Part shown: piece by piece, positions 48,101 to 55,903 of the stretch
Layout of the letters: every line of letters begins with the position of its first letter
How positions within the stretch are numbered: position 1 is the stretch's first letter
Assembly (NCBI RefSeq): GCF_003173595.1
Contig: NZ_QGNZ01000001.1
Coordinates: 1,116,001 to 1,180,000, forward strand
DNA: 64,000 nucleotides
Origin: Pedobacter yonginensis
GTDB lineage: Bacteria > Bacteroidota > Bacteroidia > Sphingobacteriales > Sphingobacteriaceae
Reading direction: 5' to 3'
The notes under the pieces: generated by a model
The model's input: the letters and a program-made list of their open reading frames with translations, nothing else
What the model was told of the DNA's origin: nothing
The model's database searches: none
Program-made: the position numbers and the translations under genes

Positions 48101-48741
48101 TTGGCGTTATTGCTGGGAAAAGCTATCTCATGGATGCATTAGATGGTGGAAATTGGAACTATGGTGATGCCTCCTATCCTGAAGTGGGTGTTACCTACTT
48201 CGCAGGTACCTTCGTTCGTCATCCTTTAGCGCTTGCATCAGCTAAAGCCTCTTTAAATTATATGAAACAAAGAGGGCCAGCTTTACAACAAGAACTAAAC
48301 GAAAAGGGCAAATACATTGCTGAAGCAATTAACAAAGAATTTGAAAAATGGCAATTGCCAATATTTGTGGCCAACTACGGGTCTTTATGGAAAATTAAAA
48401 ATCAAGAAGAAATCCCCTACAGCGAGTTACTTTTTGTCTTGTTAAGAGAAAAAGGCATCCACATTCTCGATGGTTTCCCTTGTTTCATTACAGAAGCCAC
48501 ATCTTATCACGACATTGAGAAAGTAATTGAAAGTTTTAGAGAAGGTTTAAAGGAAATGGCAGAAGCTGGCTTTTTTCCAGAAAAAAATCAGGTGAATAAA
48601 TTATTTGACCCTACTGCTGTAGTCATCAGTGCAGATCATCCGCCAGTAAAGGGCGCCAAATTAGGAAAAGATAAAGAAGGTAACCCGGCGTGGTTTATCA
48701 AAGACGATGTGAATCCAGGAAAATACCTTCAAGTGCAGTAA
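42130..48741 (+). CDS. Hybrid NRPS-PKS megasynthase: A-T-KS-AT-ACP-AMT
   Basis: A 2203-residue synthase. Domains by approximate residue: adenylation 10-510 (YIIYTSGSTGNPKG, MYGITETTVH); carrier T 520-590, LGGNS with Ser554; ketosynthase 610-1040 with Cys782 in NSACSTSL, His918 in VETHGTGT and His957 in SNFGHL; acyltransferase 1140-1440 with GHSIGEY (Ser1226) and HAFH, a malonyl-type motif; ACP 1510-1580 with Ser1547 in GLDSL; class III PLP aminotransferase 1740-2170 with FDEVITGFR and the PLP lysine K1983 in YGKVVGAG. Specificity residues aligned by eye to GrsA give DFWNIGMVHK, the established threonine code. There is no condensation domain before A, so this is a loading module. KS-AT extends Thr by malonate, and AMT would transaminate the beta-ketone as in iturin- or microginin-type synthases. 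All catalytic residues look intact. Confidence 0.95.
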   Translation: MMTGSTINDIFSAQAKATPTNIALVHNNLSLTYLELEEKSNQLAHYLRLKGVKEDNLIPVFINRSIEMMISLMGILKAGGAYVPIDPEYPKDRIEYILEDTKSKFLITDRSSHLLLKDFSFDGQIIDLEADWLTISAQPKTVPSTDLKPSNLAYIIYTSGSTGNPKGVMIEHHNVVRLFFTDQPLFDFKETDVWTMFHSFCFDFSVWEMYGALLFGGKLIIVPKETAKNAQAFGDLLIKENVTVLNQTPSAFYILQEYILNQKEIALPLSYVIFGGEALNPSKLKVWKNRYEQCKLINMYGITETTVHVTYIEITNEHCESSKSVIGSPIPTLYAYVLNDAQQKTHLEEEGELYIGGEGLARGYLNRPDLTEYRFIKDHFSNDLNARLYRTGDLAKLMPDGSFEYMGRIDDQVKINGYRIELGEIETNISHFAGIEQSVVLAKESSLGEKKLVAYIKTNAKIDQQLLIKFLQKKMPDYMVPRIYIKIDEIPLTSNGKVDKKVLNKIKINRPDLNTIYKKSKTQTEQKLYSVWTEFLEIEKIGVNDNFFDLGGNSLLAQRTVAAIKHQFAYNLGVTKLYQYPTISELAKFIDKTAASSKSKTLSATNTSTSSDIAVIGMSGRFPGADTIEDFWDFIVQGKETTTFFTASELDESIPEDDRNDPSYVKARGIITDATQFDPAFFGINAKLAALMDPQQRVFLEIAWETLEKTGHLPTKYDQKVGVFAGFGTNTYYENNVLSHPDQVENQGKMQVLSVNEKDYAASRTAYHLNLKGPAVSVNSACSTSLLAITQAVNSLRAGQCTVALAGGASITSPINSGHIYQEGSMLSEDGHCKPFDDTATGTVFSDGAGVVLLKRLEDAKQDGDTIFAVIKGVGINNDGLGKGSFTAPSSEGQADAIACAIEDAGVDPSAISYVETHGTGTPIGDPIEFEGLVDAFGEQDKNQYCAIGSVKSNFGHLTQAAGVAGLIKTCLALYHKKLPASLGFTTPNRNIDFANSPFFVNSSLTEWETDAKRIAGVSSFGVGGTNVHVILEEYQNELQQAAPEHKQTLITWSANSELSRENYAEALAKFIKQNPSVNLADISYTLNKSRVDFRYRRFAVASSKEELLETLAKAPSTSANLLTETPGELVFMFPGQGAQYLNMGLALYNTQSVYKAAVDECAEILLQYIHQDIKEIIFPDQVSEEASDKLKDTRWTQPALFVTEYALAKLWMSFGIEPTLFCGHSIGEYVSAHLAGIFSLEDGLKLISTRGALISNLPNGDMLSVRASAETVSTYLKDEVCIAAINSPQLVVVAGPKEQIAALSKQLDESEIINKLLFTSHAFHSSMMDPILDHFKEVVLTVKLSIPKTPIISTVTGNLLTDQEALDPAYWTTHLRKPVLFSKAIEQILNEYNPLFLEVGPGNVTATLAKQIAANSSKSAKVVSSISANQDDYASFLKALGQLWIYGAEPNLNCPFENEKRAFLNLPTYQFDRNKYWVEIQNKNIAGANQIAKYNDINQQETKLNTQKMRKDNLTAKVKQVLENASGIEMDGVESDANFLEIGLDSLLLTQVAISLKKEFGLPITFRKLNEEYPTIESLVAYLDENTPQDIVSETHNGFTKNNGSPVQFSAPQFDGSASLPNSDSALGLIAQQLEILSKQVILMQQTQLPVSYPKQQVNGAVSVSKPTQPAKNNDSELSVEEKAEIQKPFGATPKIEKQSTSLNPKQAQFLKDLTERYNKKTFKSKDYTSKSRSYMADPRVVTGFKPATKELVYPIVINKSKGSKLWDLDGNEYIDVLNGFGSNMLGYQPDVIKNAMHDQIEKGYEVGPQHELAAEVSKLICEFTGFDRSALCSTGSEAVLGCVRIARTVTGRSLIVAFTGSYHGIVDEVLVRGTKKLKSFPAAAGIMPESVQNILVLDYGTDESLAIIKERADEIAAVLVEPIQSRRPEFTPIDFLKEVRAVTEKSGTVLIFDEVITGFRFHPGGAQALFGIKADLASYGKVVGAGTPIGVIAGKSYLMDALDGGNWNYGDASYPEVGVTYFAGTFVRHPLALASAKASLNYMKQRGPALQQELNEKGKYIAEAINKEFEKWQLPIFVANYGSLWKIKNQEEIPYSELLFVLLREKGIHILDGFPCFITEATSYHDIEKVIESFREGLKEMAEAGFFPEKNQVNKLFDPTAVVISADHPPVKGAKLGKDKEGNPAWFIKDDVNPGKYLQVQ

Positions 48742-48765
48742 TAAATTAAATTATAAAGAATAACC

Positions 48766-51700
48766 ATGCAGAGTTTTATACCTGTAGATTTTAACCCATT
48801 TGGGGAAACTAAAGAAATAGAGAAAATTACCGCTGTTAACGAATCACAAAGAGAAATCTGGCTTGCGTGCGTTATTGGTGGTAATGATGCTAATTTATCT
48901 TATAACGAATCTATTTCGTTAGTGTTAAACGGACATCTCGATTTTGAAGCATTCCAAAAATCTGTTTATGATCTTGTATTACGCCATGAAGCACTTAGAT
49001 CAACCATTAGCCCCAATGGCGAATCGTTAATTATCTATAAAAATTACCCTGTAGAACTGCAATTAGAGGACATTTCATCAATTGAAAATCAAGACGAATA
49101 TCTTAAAAAATTCGTCAGAACGGAGATGGAAGTTCCTTTAGACCTTTATGAAGGTCCATTGTTTAAAGTATTCATTCAAAAATTAACCGATACCAAACAC
49201 TATTTCACCTTAATCATCCATCATATAATCGGAGATGGCTGGTCAATAGGCATTATTATAGAAGATTTAGCAAAATTATACAACTTATACCGCGAAGGAA
49301 AGCACAATAACTTAGCAAAACCTGCCCAAATAAGTGATTATGCAATTGCGCAGCAAGAATTTCAACTTAGCCAAGAGTTTAAAGAAACTGAGGATTTTTG
49401 GCTAAACCTATATCAAGATCATACCCCACTAGTCGATCTTCCAGTCGATTTTGCACGGAAATCGCCACGTACACATAAAGGAAATAGGATTGACTATCCC
49501 ATCGAGGGCGAGTTTGCCAATAGGATAAAAAATACTGGCGCTAAGGTAGGCAGTAGTTTGGTTACCACCCTACTTACAGCATTTGAGTTATTCATTTATT
49601 TTAAAACAAATAGTAAAGACATTGTAATTGGCCTACCAGCCTCCGGACAACAGTCTTCGGAACTTTGTGATTTAGTAGGCCATTGCGTAAACTTATTGCC
49701 AATCAAAAGTAAAATTGATCCACAAAAATCGTTTATCGATTATCTTAAACAACGAAAAAGCGAAGTGCTAGATGCTTACGATTTTCAGCGTTTAACTTTT
49801 GGTGAATTGATTAAAAAGTTATACATCCCAAGAGACCCATCCAGAATTACACTTGTGCCCGTCATTTTCAATATCGATATGGGCATGGATCAGGCTGTTT
49901 ATTTCGAAGGACTAGATTATAAGTTAATCAGTAACCCAAGAGCTTATGAAAATTTTGAGGTCTATTTAAACATAACGGGCTCAAAAGAACATTTTGTATT
50001 AGAGTGGTCGTACAATACCGATTTATTTAAAGAAGAAACCATAAATGCTTTTAACAATGTATATTTGGATATATTAGAGGAAATCGTATCTAATCCAAAC
50101 GTTATAATCAGCGATTTAAAATCTAAATTTTTACCTAATGGTGTAAGTAAAGCCTACGCTGATAAAACACCAAACATGAGCCACAATGATGGAAATCAGA
50201 ATCATTTCTCCTTAAAAGATTATGATCTTGTACAATTGATTAATCAGGCTGCTGTTGATTATCCAAATAAAACCGCAATTTCTTACAACAAAACCCATCT
50301 TTCGTATAAATCTTTAAACGAAAAATCCAATCAGTTGGCAAATTTCTTAAAGCAAGAAGGTATTGGCGTTGGAGCCATTGTAGGGGTTTTAATCGATAGG
50401 TCGGTAGAAATGCTCATCTCTATAGTGGCAATAATTAAGTCTGGTGCGGCATACCTCCCTCTAGATCCTGAATATCCGCTTGAACGAATAGACTTTATGC
50501 TCCAAGATTCGGCAGCGAAAATGCTTTTGGTTTCAAGAAAACATCATGGCAAGCTTAAAGCCCATACAAAGGAACTTGCGATTGAAAATATTTTCGACAA
50601 TTTAGGTCAATATTCAACCAGCCTTAGCAACGATAAGTTTGATGAACAATCCTTAGCCTACATACTATACACATCTGGTACAACAGGTAAACCAAAGGGA
50701 ACTAAAATTACTCGGCTAAATATGTTAAACTTTCTACTCAGCATGAAAAACAAGCCGGGTATATCAGAAAGTGATAAAGTTTTGGCCATAACCACCATTT
50801 GTTTCGATATCTCTGGATTAGAATTGCTATTGCCCTTAATTTCTGGAGCAGAAGTCGTTATTGCCGATAATGAAGCCGTTAAGGATGGGCGGATTTTGCT
50901 CGATATTATGCAACAGGAAGGCATTACCCTAATGCAGGCCACGCCATCTACCTGGCAAATGATATTAGATTCTGGTTGGGAAAAAGCCATGCCTATTAAA
51001 GTTTTATGCGGTGGCGAAGCTTTAACAAAACAGCTTTCAATAAAATTACTTAAAAACTGTGCCCAGTTATGGAACATGTATGGCCCAACAGAAACCACAG
51101 TTTGGTCAACACTTAAGCAAATTACCGCAGAAGACGAAATCATCACTATTGGCACACCAATAAACAATACCCAAGTTTATATTCTAGATCAGCATAAAAA
51201 CATTGTTGGAACCAACGAAGCAGGCGAAATATACATTGGTGGATTGGGCGTTGCGCAAGGTTATTTAAATAGAGATGAACTAACGACAGAAAAATTCATA
51301 AGCGATCCCTTTTCCACTCAAGCAAATGCAAAAATGTACGGCACGGGCGATTTGGGAAAACTAATGCCATCAGGAGAATTTATTTGCTTAGGCAGGATTG
51401 ATCATCAGGTTAAAATTCGAGGTTACAGAATAGAACTGGGAGAAATTGAAGCCCGTTTAACTGAACAAGAGGGAGTTAGACAAGCTGTTGTTAACGTTCA
51501 AGAAGATAAAAATGGAGATAAAAAACTTATCGCCTATTTAACCGTCGATGCCGCGAAAGCTTCAAAGAAAGAAACCGTTTCCTGGCTAGAAAGATGGAAT
51601 ATTTTGTATGATGCAGGTATCAGCGCTATCCCCAAAGATGAAATTGCACCAGAGGGCAGCATCACAAAATCTATTTTAAAGCAAATCAGCAATTCTGATG

Positions 51701-54018
51701 AATATGATACGCATACTGAAGAATGGCTTTCCGAATCCATCAATCGAATCAAAGAAATTGGAGCCAAACGAATTGTAGAAATTGGCTGTGGAGATGGACA
51801 ACTGATTTCAGAACTCTCACCACAAACAGAGCTTTACATCGCAACCGATTATTCACCTGTTGCGATAGACTACATCAACAAAAAAATAGAAGCAAACCCG
51901 AATAAGTGGAAAAACGTTTCTGCATTGGTAGCTGAAGCAAATGATTTTAGTCAGGTTAACAAGGTTTCTCCTGATCTTGTGCTGATTAATAGTGTAGTTC
52001 AATATTTTTCGAGTAGCGATTATTTGTTTGATGTTATTGCAAAGGCCGCAAACACGATCGAATCTGGCTGTATTTTTATTGGCGACGTTCAAGGTAAACA
52101 TTCATTAAGGATGCACCATGCGGCCGATCAATTCTTGCATAGCTCAGATCACTTAAGCATTGCCGATTTTGAAGAAAGGATTAACAGGAGAATCGAAATT
52201 GAAGATGAGCTGATGGTAGATCCTGATTTTTTCTATCAACTTCAAAAAGAATTGCCAAAAATCAATCATGTAGAAATTCAACTTAGAAAAGGCCGTCACC
52301 TGAATGAGACAACAAAATATCATTATGATGTTTGGCTGTACGTTAATTCCAACATCGAAGTAATTGAGCCTGAAAAAACAATCGATTGGAATAGTTTATA
52401 TGATTTTTCTGAATTGGAGCAAAAGCTAAGCACGCTACCATTAAAAGCCATTTTATTAAAAAACATTCCAAACTTAAGACTGAGAAGTGATTTTGAATTA
52501 ATAGAACAGTTGAAATCATTATCTGAAACGGATACAGTTGGTATTCTAAGAAACAAATTAAATCATATAGAAAACGAGGGCTTAGAGCCAGATATTTTTT
52601 GGGCATTAGGAGAGAAACTGGGCTTCCAAACCCATGTAAGATGGTCTAACGATGGAACAGATGGCAATTTCGAAGCCGTATTTATTCCGAACACCAATAA
52701 AAAAATCGGGACGCCAATTCCAAGCGAGCTTTCTATTGCTGAGGATAAGCTTCAAATTAATGAAGATTCCATCAATATTATTGGCACATCTGATACCAGT
52801 GAAATCATTAAGAATTGGAAGAGCAATTTAATTTCAACCTTGCCAGAATACATGGTGCCGAGCGAGTTGGTGATTTTAAACAAAATTCCACTTTCCAAAA
52901 CGGGTAAAGTAAATCGGAAGGAACTCCCTTACATCAATTTTGAATCAGTAGATCACAACACGGTATTTTCTGAAGCTGTAACCCCATCAGAAAAGTTGAT
53001 ATTAAAAATCTGGAAAGATATTCTCAATCTGGGAAGCATCAGCACTAAAAGTGATTTTTTTGAACTTGGCGGGCATTCCTTGTTGGCTGTAAAGGTAATG
53101 ATAGCCATTGAAAAAGAAACGCAAAGACGCTTACCGCTGGCAACCCTTTTCGAAAATTCGACTATTGAGAAACTTGCGAGGATGATTGATATCGATGAGA
53201 AAGAAATTAAATGGGATTCTTTAGTAGCAATTAAAAAAACAGGTAATAAAATACCCATTTACCTCATACACGGAGGCGGATTGAATGTATTGGTATTCAG
53301 TTCATTAGGTAAATATATGCACAGTGAACAACCTGTTTATGGAATGCAAGCACTGGGATTAGATGGTAAAACTGAATTTAGATATTCTATTGAAGAACTC
53401 GCTGAACGCTATAATGCTGAAATCATTAACAATGATCCCATTGGACCGTATGCTATTGCAGGCTATTCGTATGGAGGGTTAATTGCCTATGAGATGGCAA
53501 AAAAACTACGTGAGATGGGCAAAGAAGTTAAAATGCTCGGCATTTTGGATACAAATGCAGCAGGAAGAGACTTTGAGCAAACAAAACTCCAAAAAATAGC
53601 AAAAAAGATTTTTAGACAATTTCGTAAATTAAGCTTCTTCGGCAAATCATTTTTGGTCAATCCTCGAGAAGTTTACGTATATCAGAAGAAATCAATTACC
53701 TATAAACTTAAAGTCCTATTTGGAGCGAAATCAGAAACGAAAAAAGAAGAAGTTAATTTTAAGGAAGAAATTGTTAAAAGTTACGAAACGGCCTATCAAA
53801 ATTACGCAATGAAACCTTTCGACATAAAAGTAGATTTATTCAGGGTTAAGAAAAGAATTTACTTTCTGGACGACCCTATCTACCTAGGCTGGAAGGATTA
53901 TGCTTTAGATGGTGTAAACATACACGAAGTGCCCGGCGATCATAAAACTTTCCTTTTCCCTCCAAACGATAAAGAATTTGCAGAAATTTTACAAAGAACA
54001 TTAGATTCTAAATCCTAA
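48766..54018 (+). CDS. NRPS: C-A with embedded N-methyltransferase-T-TE
   Basis: A 1750-residue final module. Condensation domain 25-460 with HHIIGDG (H153, D157). Adenylation 500-930, with YILYTSGTTGKPKG and FDISGLELL; its residues read DILQLGMVWK, a glycine-type code. A methyltransferase of about 420 residues is inserted between A8 and A10 (about 935-1350): VEIGCGDGQL binds SAM (G1007) and LINSVVQYFSSSDYL is the NRPS N-methyltransferase motif. Adenylation then resumes with LPEYMVPSEL and KTGKVNRKEL. Carrier T with Ser1438 in LGGHS. Thioesterase with LIHGGG, Ser1568 in GYSYGG, ILDTNA (Asp) and GDHKTF (His). It should load glycine, N-methylate it to sarcosine, condense it with the upstream diamino-acyl unit and release the product by hydrolysis or cyclisation. 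The start is 24 bases after the first synthase stop. Confidence 0.95.
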   Translation: MQSFIPVDFNPFGETKEIEKITAVNESQREIWLACVIGGNDANLSYNESISLVLNGHLDFEAFQKSVYDLVLRHEALRSTISPNGESLIIYKNYPVELQLEDISSIENQDEYLKKFVRTEMEVPLDLYEGPLFKVFIQKLTDTKHYFTLIIHHIIGDGWSIGIIIEDLAKLYNLYREGKHNNLAKPAQISDYAIAQQEFQLSQEFKETEDFWLNLYQDHTPLVDLPVDFARKSPRTHKGNRIDYPIEGEFANRIKNTGAKVGSSLVTTLLTAFELFIYFKTNSKDIVIGLPASGQQSSELCDLVGHCVNLLPIKSKIDPQKSFIDYLKQRKSEVLDAYDFQRLTFGELIKKLYIPRDPSRITLVPVIFNIDMGMDQAVYFEGLDYKLISNPRAYENFEVYLNITGSKEHFVLEWSYNTDLFKEETINAFNNVYLDILEEIVSNPNVIISDLKSKFLPNGVSKAYADKTPNMSHNDGNQNHFSLKDYDLVQLINQAAVDYPNKTAISYNKTHLSYKSLNEKSNQLANFLKQEGIGVGAIVGVLIDRSVEMLISIVAIIKSGAAYLPLDPEYPLERIDFMLQDSAAKMLLVSRKHHGKLKAHTKELAIENIFDNLGQYSTSLSNDKFDEQSLAYILYTSGTTGKPKGTKITRLNMLNFLLSMKNKPGISESDKVLAITTICFDISGLELLLPLISGAEVVIADNEAVKDGRILLDIMQQEGITLMQATPSTWQMILDSGWEKAMPIKVLCGGEALTKQLSIKLLKNCAQLWNMYGPTETTVWSTLKQITAEDEIITIGTPINNTQVYILDQHKNIVGTNEAGEIYIGGLGVAQGYLNRDELTTEKFISDPFSTQANAKMYGTGDLGKLMPSGEFICLGRIDHQVKIRGYRIELGEIEARLTEQEGVRQAVVNVQEDKNGDKKLIAYLTVDAAKASKKETVSWLERWNILYDAGISAIPKDEIAPEGSITKSILKQISNSDEYDTHTEEWLSESINRIKEIGAKRIVEIGCGDGQLISELSPQTELYIATDYSPVAIDYINKKIEANPNKWKNVSALVAEANDFSQVNKVSPDLVLINSVVQYFSSSDYLFDVIAKAANTIESGCIFIGDVQGKHSLRMHHAADQFLHSSDHLSIADFEERINRRIEIEDELMVDPDFFYQLQKELPKINHVEIQLRKGRHLNETTKYHYDVWLYVNSNIEVIEPEKTIDWNSLYDFSELEQKLSTLPLKAILLKNIPNLRLRSDFELIEQLKSLSETDTVGILRNKLNHIENEGLEPDIFWALGEKLGFQTHVRWSNDGTDGNFEAVFIPNTNKKIGTPIPSELSIAEDKLQINEDSINIIGTSDTSEIIKNWKSNLISTLPEYMVPSELVILNKIPLSKTGKVNRKELPYINFESVDHNTVFSEAVTPSEKLILKIWKDILNLGSISTKSDFFELGGHSLLAVKVMIAIEKETQRRLPLATLFENSTIEKLARMIDIDEKEIKWDSLVAIKKTGNKIPIYLIHGGGLNVLVFSSLGKYMHSEQPVYGMQALGLDGKTEFRYSIEELAERYNAEIINNDPIGPYAIAGYSYGGLIAYEMAKKLREMGKEVKMLGILDTNAAGRDFEQTKLQKIAKKIFRQFRKLSFFGKSFLVNPREVYVYQKKSITYKLKVLFGAKSETKKEEVNFKEEIVKSYETAYQNYAMKPFDIKVDLFRVKKRIYFLDDPIYLGWKDYALDGVNIHEVPGDHKTFLFPPNDKEFAEILQRTLDSKS

Positions 54019-54026
54019 TTAACTTG

Positions 54027-54725
54027 ATGGAACAAGCTTCAATTGACCCCATTAATTGGAAAGATTTTAGAGAAGAAGAAGATTTGAACATTAAAGAAAC
54101 ACACGTTTTCTGTGTTTCCATTGAAGCTTATTTTAACAAAATATCAAACTATAAAGCGGTTTTAAACGACGAAGAAATAGCAAAAAGTGAAAGGTATTCG
54201 CATCACCATTCAAAAATTACCTACATTACCAGCAGATATTTTGCACGGAAGATTTTGAGCCAATTCACAAATGGAGGCATTCCATCGGAGATTTGTTTTA
54301 AATCGAAAAAGAATAAAAAACCTGCTGTAGATGGAATTGAGTTTAATAGCTCCCATAGCGGCAACCTATTGCTGTTTGTAATTAATGCATCTGAAGTTGG
54401 TGTGGATATTGAATTGATGAATGAAAACTTTGATTTCAGCCCCCTTTTTGAAAATTGCTTCAACGATATTGAAATCAGTACAATAAATCAATCTGAAAAT
54501 AAGATTTTAACCTTCTACCAACTTTGGACAAGAAAAGAAGCTTTGTTGAAAGCAACTGGAGAAGGCTTAGTTGATGATCTTTCGTCAATAGACTGCTTGT
54601 CAAATTCCGTTTTAAGAAATAATGCTCAATATCAAATTCAGAGTTTTATTCTGGAAGAAAACTATATCGCTTCATTAGCAATGCTCAGCAATTCGACTGT
54701 GCATGTTAATTATTGGAGATATTAG
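54027..54725 (+). CDS. Sfp-type 4'-phosphopantetheinyl transferase
   Basis: A 232-residue protein that would attach the phosphopantetheine arm to the three carrier domains of the adjacent synthases. The family motifs are visible: FNSSHSGNLLLFVI (about residues 108-121), VGVDIELM with the magnesium-binding Asp-x-Glu, and the later WTRKEALLKATGEGL (W-x-x-K-E-A-x-x-K). Length and order match Sfp. The frame begins at a TTG (54024), but the ATG at 54027 is preferred; it lies 8 bases after the synthase stop, so the three genes are one operon. The enzyme may be dedicated to this pathway. Only 5 bases separate its stop from a convergent glycosyltransferase. Confidence 0.95.
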   Translation: MEQASIDPINWKDFREEEDLNIKETHVFCVSIEAYFNKISNYKAVLNDEEIAKSERYSHHHSKITYITSRYFARKILSQFTNGGIPSEICFKSKKNKKPAVDGIEFNSSHSGNLLLFVINASEVGVDIELMNENFDFSPLFENCFNDIEISTINQSENKILTFYQLWTRKEALLKATGEGLVDDLSSIDCLSNSVLRNNAQYQIQSFILEENYIASLAMLSNSTVHVNYWRY

Positions 54726-54730
54726 GAAAT

Positions 54731-55897
54731 CTATTTCCTTTTTGATTTTTCCCAAGCCGCACTTTGATTTTTTTTAAGGTATCTAAAAATACCGGCAACT
54801 ACTGCATAATTCATCACGCAGAAATAATATGGAATAAAAAAAGCCTTTATTTTAATGTTCCTACGCTCGAAGAAAAGCCCCAGCAAGCTGAGTAGGTAAA
54901 ATGCACTTTGCGCAAGCAATAATAGCTTGTAAAACAGTAAGTTAGTTTCTGCAACGATTAGGATATTGAGTACAAAAACCAAAATAAGTAAAAACGGGGT
55001 TATTGTCCACCGCAAAACTCGGTGGGAGATGTATTGAAAGGTTAGCAAAGGGTAGTGAAAAGGATTTGCAGCTTTCTTTAATCTGAAAATAGATTGAATA
55101 CCACCAGCAGCTATCCTAATTTTTCGTTTTAGCTCCTCTTTTGTATCAGCCGAGGCCGTTTCCATAGCGTAGGCTTCAGGTTCGTAAGCAATAATGTATC
55201 CATTCTCTGCAATTCGCATGGCAATCATATGATCGTCGATGATGGTGTCACTTTCAACAGGCTGGTAAAGTGCCGTTCTAATGCTAAACAATTCTCCTGC
55301 AGCACCTACGTTCGAATACAGTTCGTAGTCCCATTTTTTAAGTTTCGATTCATACTTCCAGTAAAAACCTTCACCCGCAGAGCTGGCATCCGCCTTTTCA
55401 TCAACTAAAATTCGTTTTTCACCAGCTACTGCCCCAACCTTTTCATTCTGGTAGTGTTTAACCAGTTCTTTTATGGCCAATTTGTTTAAAAAGGTGTTGG
55501 CATCCGTAAAAATCATAATTTCTCCATTCGCGTACGGAATTGCACGTTTAATTGCAGCCATTTTACCAGTGCGTTCAGAACTATGTAGGAGTAAAACCTC
55601 AGAAAAGGGTTTGATGAGTTCTGGAGTGCGATCATTAGATCCGTCCGTTATAAAAACGATTTGAAGTTTATTTTTTGGGTAATCTAGCGCTAAAGTATTG
55701 TGAATTTTTTCGACAATGATCCCCTCTTCATTATAAGCTGCAATTAGCAAGGTTACCGTTGGCAGGCTTTCACTATATTTAAATTGTATCGGCTTTTTAA
55801 ATATCCGCTTAATTAAAATTAGGAGGTAAAGTAAAAAGCCATAGCCCACAAACGTGTAAATAACTAAAAAGAGTGCAATCCAGAGCGCAACTATCAT
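54731..55897 (-). CDS. Family 2 glycosyltransferase, membrane-bound
   Basis: A 388-residue inner-membrane glycosyltransferase of the cellulose-synthase/poly-GlcNAc-synthase type. One N-terminal membrane helix (WIALFLVIYTFVGYGFLLYL) precedes a GT2 domain: VTLLIAAYNEEGIIVEKI, FITDGSNDRTPEL, IFTDANTFLNKLAI (DxN-type), IDDHMIAMRIAENGY and KRKIRIAAGGIQSIFR, a QxxRW-like end. Three more membrane helices follow. It transfers a sugar to a growing polysaccharide, and the donor is unknown. It is cotranscribed with the GT at 55904-56815, with a gap of 6 bases. It faces the NRPS operon tail to tail, so its membership in the pathway is uncertain. Confidence 0.9.
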   Translation of the reverse strand: MIVALWIALFLVIYTFVGYGFLLYLLILIKRIFKKPIQFKYSESLPTVTLLIAAYNEEGIIVEKIHNTLALDYPKNKLQIVFITDGSNDRTPELIKPFSEVLLLHSSERTGKMAAIKRAIPYANGEIMIFTDANTFLNKLAIKELVKHYQNEKVGAVAGEKRILVDEKADASSAGEGFYWKYESKLKKWDYELYSNVGAAGELFSIRTALYQPVESDTIIDDHMIAMRIAENGYIIAYEPEAYAMETASADTKEELKRKIRIAAGGIQSIFRLKKAANPFHYPLLTFQYISHRVLRWTITPFLLILVFVLNILIVAETNLLFYKLLLLAQSAFYLLSLLGLFFERRNIKIKAFFIPYYFCVMNYAVVAGIFRYLKKNQSAAWEKSKRK

Positions 55898-55903
55898 TTG
55901 ATA

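Noticed and set aside
46660..48741. The aminotransferase part as a stand-alone glutamate-1-semialdehyde aminotransferase (HemL)
   Set aside because: It is fused in frame to KS-AT-ACP and followed by an NRPS-type linker, so it is an AMT domain of the synthase.
50658..51167. A 169-codon open frame opposite the second synthase
   Set aside because: It mirrors the adenylation core motifs of the NRPS on the other strand and has no protein-like composition of its own.
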